From positions 1 through 10,376 of the forward strand of contig URZP01000052.1 of assembly GCA_900552365.1 (NCBI GenBank): a DNA stretch of 10,376 nucleotides, read 5' to 3'. Both the position numbers and the translations under genes were made by a program. Below are positions 1 through 6,390 of the stretch, piece after piece. Numbering within the stretch: the stretch's first letter is position 1; each line of letters begins with the position of its first letter. Source of the stretch: an uncultured Coriobacteriaceae bacterium. Lineage in GTDB: Bacteria > Actinomycetota > Coriobacteriia > Coriobacteriales > Eggerthellaceae. Under the pieces are notes generated by a model. It searched no databases. It worked only from the letters and a program-made list of their open reading frames with translations, and was not told where the DNA came from.

Positions 1-56
1 TTTATCAGCTTGCTGGCGCGGGGCTTTTGCTTGTGCTTCGGTGTCGGCAATTCTGA
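1..56 (+). CDS. Possible 3' end of an upstream gene (partial)
   Basis: In the third forward frame the window opens with 17 codons reading YQLAGAGLLLVLRCRQF and then TGA at 54-56. A hydrophobic run followed by a short basic end is what the C-terminus of an anchored surface or membrane protein looks like. The call is weak: frame 1 is also open to a TAG at 79-81, frame 2 is open to a TGA near 160, and such short open stretches occur by chance in GC-rich DNA. Flanking sequence to the left would settle it. Confidence 0.25.
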   Translation, partial: YQLAGAGLLLVLRCRQF

Positions 57-83
57 AAACAGGGACGGCGCAAAAAAATAGAG

Positions 84-222
84 CTTCCGTTGTAAACGTC
101 GCAGAAGGGAAAATCACCTCAGTTATAAAACGGAAGGTAGAGGAAGACGGACCTCCGTTATGAAACGGGTGCAACAGGAAAACGCGCCTTCGCCATGAAA
201 CGAAGACCGAAAACGAAGAAAG
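84..222 (+). repeat. Four degenerate ~35-bp direct repeats in the leader of the large surface-protein gene
   Basis: A core resembling CCGTTATGAAACG recurs with its AAACG at 94, 128, 163 and 198, so the periods are 34, 35 and 35 bases. Copy 1 (87-98) is CCGTTGTAAACG, copy 2 (120-132) is CAGTTATAAAACG, copy 3 (155-167) is CCGTTATGAAACG and copy 4 (190-202) is TCGCCATGAAACG. The spacer after each core is also related: purine-rich, with GGAAA or GGAAG about ten bases downstream in copies 1 to 3. Copies 3 and 4 contain short dyads (CCGTT/AACGG and CTTCG/CGAAG). A weak fifth copy may sit near 51-60. The array ends at the Shine-Dalgarno sequence of the next gene, so its position suggests an operator array or a repeat-derived leader. 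The function is not known. Confidence 0.7.
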
Positions 223-224
223 GA
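219..224 (+). promoter_or_regulatory. Shine-Dalgarno sequence that fixes the start of the large surface protein
   Basis: AAAGGA lies six bases before the ATG at 231. The earlier in-frame ATG at 195 has only an AGGA about 15 bases upstream and is itself part of the fourth copy of the leader repeat (ATGAAACG). The start at 231 is therefore preferred. Confidence 0.7.
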
Positions 225-230
225 AACAGG

Positions 231-3200
231 ATGATCGAACGTAATGCCGTCCGGCGAGCCCTGGCTTCGGCGGGAGGCAATGCCTCCAAAGGCATGATGG
301 CCATGGCACTGACATTGTCATTGTCCCCGGCTGCAGCATTTGCTCAAACCGGCGATGGTGAAATAGAGGGGGCAGCCGGCTCCGATGCTACCAACACTGA
401 AACGGCTGCCCCGCAATCGAGCGAAGGCGTTCAAACGTCTTCGGTCTCAATCGAAAATTATACCTTGGATGGTGGCAGCAATGTAGCCGTTTCGCAGGGT
501 GCTTCATACGATCTGAGCAAGATCGCCGATGGCAAGTATCAGGGCACGGCTGTGGCCGATTCCAAAGATCCCCTGAACAAGGGCGACGAATGGGATGCCA
601 AGAGCTACGACGTCTCGGTGACGGTAACCGTTGCTGATTCCAAGATCGTGAAAGTCGAGGTTGCCGACTACAGCACTCTTGGCGACAACGACTGGGAACG
701 CATGGACAAGGCCGTGAACGGCTACAGCAAAAAGGGAATGCCTATCGAGGGCGTTGTCAGCCAGATCGAAAAAGCCGGCAACACCAGCAACATCGACGCC
801 GTCTCCACGGCGACCATCTCCTCGAACGCTATCAAGACCGCGGTCGATAACGCGCTGCAGGCAGCTTACGACGAGCAGAACGCAAAGCCGGCTGAAAGTG
901 AGTACACCTACGGCTATGCGGGATTGACTTGGGCAGAGTATTGGGCGGCAGAGGGAGTTCAGGCTGCAGGGTCTGCGGCGTCTTCCGGCGACCTTGACTC
1001 TCGCAGCGAGGCTGACAAGGGCGCGTTCGATGCCGTTACCCGTGCTACCGCGAATCACGGCCTGCATCGCGGCAGCTATCAGTGCATGGCCACCATCTAC
1101 ACCAACGAAGGCGCAACGTTCGAGCTGGCGACCTGGGCAGCCGACGGAAAGTCCTTTACAACTACCGATGGTAAGACCGTAACGTGGAATCGCGGCAGCA
1201 TGACCTGCGATGGCGCCAGCTACACCTTGAAGGATTACGAGGTCACGGGTCTGAAATACGTGCCAGTGAAGGTTAAGACCTCCGACCTGGACGCCTTTAA
1301 GGCGACGCATCGCTTCGTTCCCAACGGTGAGACGTTGGCTGGCGGCTACGGCGAAGGGCAGCTTTCTTCGTATTCCGGTTTGGTTGCCGATGTCGATATT
1401 GACACCAACGGCCTGAAAACTGTCACTGTCTCCGATGGCTCTTGCAGCTTCTCCGCTGCAGCCGCCGGCACGGACTCCGGCATCAAGGACCAGACGCTCA
1501 AGACCGCCGACCTGACAAGCATGGGCGCAACCGTCAAGGAAGCGTCCGGCTCTTACGGCGAGTTCCTTCGCGTTGACTTTACGCAGGGATTCGGCGATCT
1601 TGGCGCCAATATGCAGGCAGTGACTTGGACGTATTACGGCGACGACGCAACGCGATCCAACGCGCTTGCTACGTTCGGCACGAAGTTTGCCGCCGACAAC
1701 TGGATGCATAAGTCCATGGGCATCCAGCTTGGCCTGACCGATTCGCTGCGTTGCAAGCTTCCTGCCAGCACCAACGGCACCGGCTATTGGACGGTTACGG
1801 TGCATGCGCTTGGCTATGCCGACGCTTCTTGGGATTTCCAGGCAACTGAGGACAACATCGTCGGCGCCAAAGTGCCTGTGACCGAGGCAACGAAGGCGCA
1901 GCTGCAGGGCCTGTACGACAAGGCCGTCGCTCTTGATAAGACCAAGTACACCGAGGACTCCTGGACCGCCTCGTCCATCGAGATCGAAACTGCCGAGACC
2001 AAGGACCTGCTCGCCAAGAAAAACCTGAGCGAATCGGAAGCCGCCGAGCAGATCACGCACCTCCAAGGCGCGCTTGACGCGCTGGTCAGCCTGTATCCCG
2101 AGGTTGGCTCGTACGTGCTCATGAATATCCCCTACAGCGACTTCTACGCCGCGGAGCAGAACAACTCCGGTACCGACGTGGTGACGTCCGCTACCAAGCA
2201 AAAGACGCTGGCCGGTTCGCTGGTTGCCGGTTCTTATCATGTGAACGCCGACGGCAGCGACATCACGGGCGCTACGTTCGCCGTCAAGGTCGGCTCCGAC
2301 AACATCGATTGGTCGAAGTTCAAGCGTGTGACGGACTCCGACTCCATCGATATCACCACCTCCATCAAGGGCAAGACGTCCACCACGACCTATTCCGGTC
2401 GCAACGCCCTGTTCCAGGCACCGAGCTATTCGTACTACGTACTGCCCAAGGGCGAGACGCCGGCCAATTATAAGGAGGTAACGGTTGACGAGTCCGGCAA
2501 CCTGAAGTTCAGTGAGGTGGAAGGCAAACCCGCCGTTGCTTTGTCCGACGTCACCGTCGAGTTCACCACCGACAGCAAGTACGGCGATTATGAAATCGAT
2601 TTCAGCAACCTGCGCGAGCAGATGGTTGACGCTGATGGCAAACAGGCGACCGTATACGGTGCCGTGGTGAACGCCGCCGACGAAACTGGCACCATCGAAG
2701 GCTATGGCATGCGCGCCCTGGAGAACATCTGGAAGGGCAAGGAGCTTGCTTGGAGCTGCGGCTTCGTGGCCGAAGCGCACGGCAGTCCGCTGAGCTCGAC
2801 CTATTACAAATCGATGATGGGAAAGACCATCAAGTCTGTTGTGTTCTATACGTCCACCGGCACCTACACCTTGGCCATGAATCAGTACGTCCCTGTCAAG
2901 GTTTCTGCAGATGAGGGCGCTATCTCCATCCAGGAGAGCGCTTCGCTCGACGATGCTTCCTTCATTGGCATGAAACCGACGCTGCCTGGAGGATTCGACG
3001 CCCAATACAGCATTGAGCACTGGAATGGCGATGTTGAGGTGTCGAACGCGTCTTCCGGGCCGTACGCTTCCGTTATCAAGATTCCTGCCGGCACGCAGCC
3101 TGGCAGCTACACGATCGTTGCCACCGACAAGAGCGGCAAGTACGCGCCCTTGAGCGCAACGTTCACGTTGACGACGGCGAAGAACGCTGCCGCATTTGAC

Positions 3201-4163
3201 GCTTCCAGCCTGAAGCTGATCGCTGACGGCGGCGCGAGCGCAAGCGACCTCGCGAACTATCTGGGTAACATTTCGCAGGTCACGGTGAATGGCGTGGCGT
3301 ATAGCGCACAGGGCAAGGGCGCTGTGAAGATCGTCAACCAGGACGGTTTCCTGAACCTTGCTGCTGCAAACAAGGACGGCTCCTTGGTGTTCGATGCGAA
3401 CGGCGCGTACGACGTTGAGGTTGAGGCGACGGGCTACACCAGCAACCTGAAGTTCACGTACGCCAAGGTTGCCGACAAGGCCGCGCTTGAGAGCGCTGTT
3501 CAGTCCGCCTTGAAGATCGACAACAACGAGCATGCTTACACTGCAACCAGCTGGACTGCTTTCCAGGCAGCGCTCAATGCCGCTCGGGGCGTGAATGAAT
3601 CCGTTTCCGCTACCGATGAAGAGGTTGCCAGTGCGCTTTCCGCGCTGCAGGGTGCACAGGCTGCGCTTGTTGCAGCTCCTAACTCCGATCAGCTTGCCGA
3701 TCTGCGCGCAGAGATCGAGGCTGGCTCCAGCTTGAAGGAATCCGATTACACGTCTGAAAGCTGGACCGTGTATCAGAACGCAGTGAAAGCCGCAGAGGGT
3801 CTCTTCGGCAATGAAGATGCATCCGCCGCCGACGTCGAGTCCGCAACCGCCGCTGTGAAGCAGGCTCGCGAGCAGCTGGTCAAGCCCTCTGTTGAGAACC
3901 CGCCCGCAAGCGACGACACCGGCAAGGTAGACGACGGCAAGGCCGACACCGGCACGAAAGCGGACAACAATACCGGCAAGGCCGATGACGACGCCAAAGC
4001 GGACGACACCGATGCGGCTGCCGACAAGTCTGCTGCCGGCACCGACGCAGGCCTGGTGAGCACGGGCGACGTTGCTCCGATGGCGGCAACGGGCATTGCC
4101 GCTGTTGGCGCGGCAGCGCTGGCGGCGGTGGCGCGTTTCATGCGCCGTCGCACACGCGAGTAA
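231..4163 (+). CDS. Large secreted FMN_bind / Tp47-like / FIVAR surface protein, 1310 aa
   Basis: Residues are numbered from the ATG at 231, chosen for its Shine-Dalgarno sequence. Residues 1-38 form a signal peptide ending AFA-Q. Residues 96-212 resemble an FMN_bind domain; its flavin-acceptor motif reads DAVSTAT (Ser192 to Thr195) instead of SGAT. Residues 225-538 closely follow the Treponema pallidum 47-kDa lipoprotein Tp47, a reported penicillin-binding protein: YGYAGLTWAEYW, FDAVTRAT, LKYVPVKV, YYGDDATRSN and a TGYW...GYADASWDF segment, all in the same order. Residues 550-620 are a FIVAR repeat (YTEDSW). Residues 626-893 look like a second, diverged Tp47-like region (MNIPYSDFYAAE). Residues 988-1078 resemble a DUF1533 / Shr-type module. 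Two further FIVAR repeats lie at 1079-1146 and 1151-1218. An Asp/Lys/Ala-rich linker leads to LVSTG (1275-1279), a hydrophobic stretch and a basic tail ending RRRTRE, like a sortase substrate. The protein is probably cell-surface and flavinylated; its substrate is unknown. The domain calls come from recalled sequences, not a search. Confidence 0.88.
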   Translation: MIERNAVRRALASAGGNASKGMMAMALTLSLSPAAAFAQTGDGEIEGAAGSDATNTETAAPQSSEGVQTSSVSIENYTLDGGSNVAVSQGASYDLSKIADGKYQGTAVADSKDPLNKGDEWDAKSYDVSVTVTVADSKIVKVEVADYSTLGDNDWERMDKAVNGYSKKGMPIEGVVSQIEKAGNTSNIDAVSTATISSNAIKTAVDNALQAAYDEQNAKPAESEYTYGYAGLTWAEYWAAEGVQAAGSAASSGDLDSRSEADKGAFDAVTRATANHGLHRGSYQCMATIYTNEGATFELATWAADGKSFTTTDGKTVTWNRGSMTCDGASYTLKDYEVTGLKYVPVKVKTSDLDAFKATHRFVPNGETLAGGYGEGQLSSYSGLVADVDIDTNGLKTVTVSDGSCSFSAAAAGTDSGIKDQTLKTADLTSMGATVKEASGSYGEFLRVDFTQGFGDLGANMQAVTWTYYGDDATRSNALATFGTKFAADNWMHKSMGIQLGLTDSLRCKLPASTNGTGYWTVTVHALGYADASWDFQATEDNIVGAKVPVTEATKAQLQGLYDKAVALDKTKYTEDSWTASSIEIETAETKDLLAKKNLSESEAAEQITHLQGALDALVSLYPEVGSYVLMNIPYSDFYAAEQNNSGTDVVTSATKQKTLAGSLVAGSYHVNADGSDITGATFAVKVGSDNIDWSKFKRVTDSDSIDITTSIKGKTSTTTYSGRNALFQAPSYSYYVLPKGETPANYKEVTVDESGNLKFSEVEGKPAVALSDVTVEFTTDSKYGDYEIDFSNLREQMVDADGKQATVYGAVVNAADETGTIEGYGMRALENIWKGKELAWSCGFVAEAHGSPLSSTYYKSMMGKTIKSVVFYTSTGTYTLAMNQYVPVKVSADEGAISIQESASLDDASFIGMKPTLPGGFDAQYSIEHWNGDVEVSNASSGPYASVIKIPAGTQPGSYTIVATDKSGKYAPLSATFTLTTAKNAAAFDASSLKLIADGGASASDLANYLGNISQVTVNGVAYSAQGKGAVKIVNQDGFLNLAAANKDGSLVFDANGAYDVEVEATGYTSNLKFTYAKVADKAALESAVQSALKIDNNEHAYTATSWTAFQAALNAARGVNESVSATDEEVASALSALQGAQAALVAAPNSDQLADLRAEIEAGSSLKESDYTSESWTVYQNAVKAAEGLFGNEDASAADVESATAAVKQAREQLVKPSVENPPASDDTGKVDDGKADTGTKADNNTGKADDDAKADDTDAAADKSAAGTDAGLVSTGDVAPMAATGIAAVGAAALAAVARFMRRRTRE
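3895..4050 (+). repeat. Low-complexity Asp/Lys/Gly/Ala linker within the surface protein
   Basis: This segment encodes an imperfect alternation of short acidic-lysine units such as DDTGK, DDGKAD, NNTGKADDD and AKADDTD. It lies between the last FIVAR repeat and the LVSTG sorting-like motif. At the DNA level it contains recurring GGCAAG and GACGAC words. Linkers of this kind commonly span the cell wall in anchored proteins, and they are prone to length change between strains. Confidence 0.6.
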
Positions 4164-4226
4164 GAGCCGTTTAGCAACGAGATGGGCGGCTGATTTGCCC
4201 CTGCCGCCCGAAACTGACGAATCATG

Positions 4227-4258
4227 CCTTATGGCGGGGCTTCGGCTCCGCCATAAGG
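4227..4258 (+). terminator. Stem-loop with UUCG tetraloop between genes 1 and 2 (terminator or attenuator)
   Basis: CCTTATGGCGG (4227-4237) pairs perfectly with CCGCCATAAGG (4248-4258). The stem continues inward through a G-T wobble, G-C and C-G to a closed TTCG loop (4241-4244), giving a 14-bp stem with a very stable tetraloop. Only a short broken T run (TCGTTTG) follows, so a strong intrinsic terminator is not certain. Read-through, or mRNA processing and stabilisation that gives gene 1 more transcript than genes 2 to 7, is equally plausible. The stem ends seven bases before the Shine-Dalgarno sequence of the next gene. Confidence 0.65.
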
Positions 4259-4265
4259 TCGTTTG

Positions 4266-4271
4266 AAGGAG
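4266..4271 (+). promoter_or_regulatory. Strong Shine-Dalgarno sequence with unusual spacing before the triple-FMN_bind gene
   Basis: AAGGAG lies only two bases before the ATG at 4274 and eleven bases before an in-frame GTG at 4283. Neither distance is ideal, so the real start may be ATG 4274 or GTG 4283. The choice changes only three N-terminal residues of a cytoplasmic tail. Confidence 0.6.
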
Positions 4272-4273
4272 AT

Positions 4274-5917
4274 ATGAAAACCGTGACAGATCGAAAGATC
4301 GGGAAACATGCCGGGGAGGTGGCCCCTCACGTACCTTCGTCGACCGATAAAACGAAGACGGGCAAGCATGTCGCACTGCCGCAGAAGGCGGCTACGGCAA
4401 GCCTTTTGATGCCATCGCTGTTAACGGGCGTTGCCATTGCGTTCGTGGTTTCGCATTATCAGCCGCTCGCGTTCGACCCCAATGCTTACGCATCGGCGGA
4501 GCAGGCGATAGCGGCAGAAATCAAACCTGTCGAGGTGACTGCGGAACGCCAGGATGCGCAGCCAGCAACCGGGGCGAACTACAGCGCGGCTGATTACGGC
4601 ATCGATGCAGGTAATCTGAAGGACGGCGTGTACACTGGTTCGGGCCAGGGCTTCAGAAGCGTCATTACGGTGGCGGTAACTGTCAGCGGTGGGAAGATCG
4701 CTGCGATCGAAATAGTGTCTGCGGGCGACGACGAGCCGTACTTCAGCAATGCGAAGGGGCTGATCGGCTCCGTGATCGCAGCGCAATCGACGTCGGTAGA
4801 CACCATTTCGAGGGCCACGTACTCTTCGAAGGGCATTCTTGTCGCTATCAAGAACGCGCTCGAGCAGTCTGCGGGGCAGGCGAAGTCGAGCTCGGCAACT
4901 TCGCCCGCATCGACGCCAGCCACTTCCGATAAGGGCCATGTGACGTTAAACCCAACCGAAACGCCTGCAAGCGGTTACATCGATGGCACGTATTACGGTG
5001 AAGGAGAAGGATACAAGAGCGCCATTCGCGTTGCCATAACCATCGCGAATGGGAGGATTTCCCAGATAGACATCGTGTCGCAAGGAGATGATGCAGCGTA
5101 CTTCAGCCGCGCGCAATCGTTGGTTTCTTCTATCGTTTCGAAGCAGACGACCGCGGTCGACACGGTATCGGGCGCAACGTTTTCCTCGGAGGGCATTTTG
5201 GCTGCCGTTGAGGACGCATTGCGTCAAGCAATGCCTTCGACTGACAGCACTGGCGGTGCTTCGACTGACAAGCCATCAGGTGGTTCTTCCAACGAGGGGA
5301 GCGATGGCCCGTCGAGCAAGCCCGGAGGCGGCGATGGCTCCAACGGAGATGGCGCCGACAAGCCGTCTCAAGAAAAGCCGGCTGTCGGCGGTTATCTTGA
5401 CGGAGATTACACCGTGTATGTGAAGTGCGAAAATAGCGAGGACCCCGATGCGTTCGAGCCGTATTACCTTGCCATGACCGTAACGGTGAAAGACGGCAAG
5501 GCAACCGCGATCAAAGATTTGCACGGCACCAATAAGGCCACCGATCAAGAAGCGGTGCTTGGAAGTTACGACGAGGAAAATGATTCGTACATAGAATGGG
5601 CAGCGTCCGGGCGTACCGTTCGCGGCAAAGAGTACATCGGCGTCGTCAAGCAGCTGATCGATTTGCGCAGGGATCCCGTCAATGTGGATGTCGTTTCGCG
5701 TTCCACGTATTCTTCGAAGGCAATCGTTAAGGCTTACGAAAAAGCTCTCGAACTGGCAAAAGACGCTTATGAGAAGGCGAATCCCCCGGATAAGCCTGCA
5801 GGTGGTGACGCAAGCGCAGACGGCGACAGATCGGGTTGCGCCGAAGGCTCGGGCGCCGACTCTGGCGCAGAGGGCCCGAGCGCCTCGAACGCGGAAAGCG
5901 AGTCCGATCGTGCTTAG
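4274..5917 (+). CDS. Membrane-anchored protein with three FMN_bind domains, 547 aa
   Basis: A Lys/His-rich N-terminus of about 40 residues is followed by one hydrophobic segment (about 41-60) with no lipobox cysteine, so the protein is probably anchored with its bulk outside the membrane. Three FMN_bind domains follow. The first (115-198) has acceptor motif SRAT at 179-182. The second (234-320) has the canonical SGAT at 299-302. The third (372-497) is longer and has SRST at 475-478. The acceptor-position threonine and the Asp four residues before each motif's first Ser-plus-one context (VDxxS) are kept in all three. Domains 1 and 2 are close relatives, sharing GDDxxYFS and SSxGIL, and probably arose by duplication. 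Linkers rich in Ser, Gly, Pro and Asp join the domains. The likely role is a multi-flavin electron carrier modified by the ApbE encoded downstream. Its last eight bases overlap the next gene, which implies translational coupling. Confidence 0.9.
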   Translation: MKTVTDRKIGKHAGEVAPHVPSSTDKTKTGKHVALPQKAATASLLMPSLLTGVAIAFVVSHYQPLAFDPNAYASAEQAIAAEIKPVEVTAERQDAQPATGANYSAADYGIDAGNLKDGVYTGSGQGFRSVITVAVTVSGGKIAAIEIVSAGDDEPYFSNAKGLIGSVIAAQSTSVDTISRATYSSKGILVAIKNALEQSAGQAKSSSATSPASTPATSDKGHVTLNPTETPASGYIDGTYYGEGEGYKSAIRVAITIANGRISQIDIVSQGDDAAYFSRAQSLVSSIVSKQTTAVDTVSGATFSSEGILAAVEDALRQAMPSTDSTGGASTDKPSGGSSNEGSDGPSSKPGGGDGSNGDGADKPSQEKPAVGGYLDGDYTVYVKCENSEDPDAFEPYYLAMTVTVKDGKATAIKDLHGTNKATDQEAVLGSYDEENDSYIEWAASGRTVRGKEYIGVVKQLIDLRRDPVNVDVVSRSTYSSKAIVKAYEKALELAKDAYEKANPPDKPAGGDASADGDRSGCAEGSGADSGAEGPSASNAESESDRA

Positions 5918-6389
5918 TTTTCTGGTTCGTAAACGAAATTTCATAACGAAAATTGCGAATGTGGCAGTTGTCGGGGCGTTGATTGCCGGATTCAGCTTGT
6001 GGGCCGCCGATGCCAATACCGCCGATGCGATGGTGCAAAAGCAGATTCAAGAAGCCGAACGCGCGGCGAATCGCGGGCCGTATGCGACCGACGGCGTGTT
6101 CACGGGCACGGCCCAGGGGTATGGCGGGCCGGTGACCACGCGGGTCACGGTGAAGGGCGGCTATATCGACGAGGTTCGGGTTGTGGACGCGCCCAATGAA
6201 GACGGCCCCTATCTTGAGCAGGCCGTGAAGCTGATCGACGACATGCTGGTTAAGCAAACGCCGAACGTCGACACCGTGTCGGGCGCCACGTTCTCGTCGG
6301 CTGGCATCATTAACGGCGCAGTTCAGGCGCTTGAGACCAGTAATTCCGGCCAGGCTGACGCCGTGGCATCCTTAAAGGATGGCGAATAG
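5910..6389 (+). CDS. Small membrane-anchored FMN_bind protein, 159 aa
   Basis: The chosen start is GTG 5910, which overlaps the preceding stop by eight bases and gives MLSFLVRKRN followed by one hydrophobic segment (about 14-34), a sensible anchor. The in-frame ATG at 5682 lies deep inside the previous gene and is unlikely; ATG 6030 would remove the anchor. Only a weak GAG serves as Shine-Dalgarno sequence, so coupled translation is likely. Residues 58-142 form an FMN_bind domain with a canonical DTVSGATFSS acceptor motif (Ser124 to Thr127, Thr127 expected to carry FMN). This is the minimal version of the flavin carrier and sits directly before the NapH-like gene. It could pass electrons from the membrane iron-sulfur protein to the larger multi-flavin proteins; that direction is inference. 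Confidence 0.85.
   Translation: MLSFLVRKRNFITKIANVAVVGALIAGFSLWAADANTADAMVQKQIQEAERAANRGPYATDGVFTGTAQGYGGPVTTRVTVKGGYIDEVRVVDAPNEDGPYLEQAVKLIDDMLVKQTPNVDTVSGATFSSAGIINGAVQALETSNSGQADAVASLKDGE
6374..6379 (+). promoter_or_regulatory. Shine-Dalgarno sequence that decides the start of the NapH-like gene
   Basis: AAAGGA lies eleven bases before ATG 6391. The other candidate ATG, at 6379, overlaps this sequence and has nothing suitable upstream. Start 6391 also leaves just one base after the preceding stop codon. Confidence 0.55.
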
Positions 6390-6390
6390 C

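Noticed and set aside
84..222. A small CRISPR array
   Set aside because: The period is too short for repeat plus spacer, the spacers resemble one another, the copies are degenerate, and no cas gene is present.
195..230. Start codon at 195 for the large surface protein
   Set aside because: It lacks a well-placed Shine-Dalgarno sequence, lies inside a leader repeat copy and would add a basic extension to an already good signal peptide. ATG 231 has AAAGGA six bases upstream.
1..230. An FMN riboswitch or clear sigma-70 promoter upstream of the first gene
   Set aside because: I could not find conserved FMN-riboswitch segments, nor a convincing -35/-10 pair; TATAAA at 124-129 is part of a repeat copy and has no good -35 partner.
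504..4376. A 1290-codon open frame on the minus strand opposite the large surface gene
   Set aside because: Its codons are in exact register with those of the plus-strand gene, so it stays open simply because that gene does not use TTA, CTA or TCA codons there. The translation is Arg/His/Gly/Val-rich with no recognisable domain, while the plus strand has clear domains and a signal peptide.
5682..5909. A long N-terminal extension of the small FMN_bind protein starting at 5682
   Set aside because: It overlaps the third FMN_bind domain of the previous gene in another frame and encodes no recognisable sequence. GTG 5910 gives a sensible membrane anchor.
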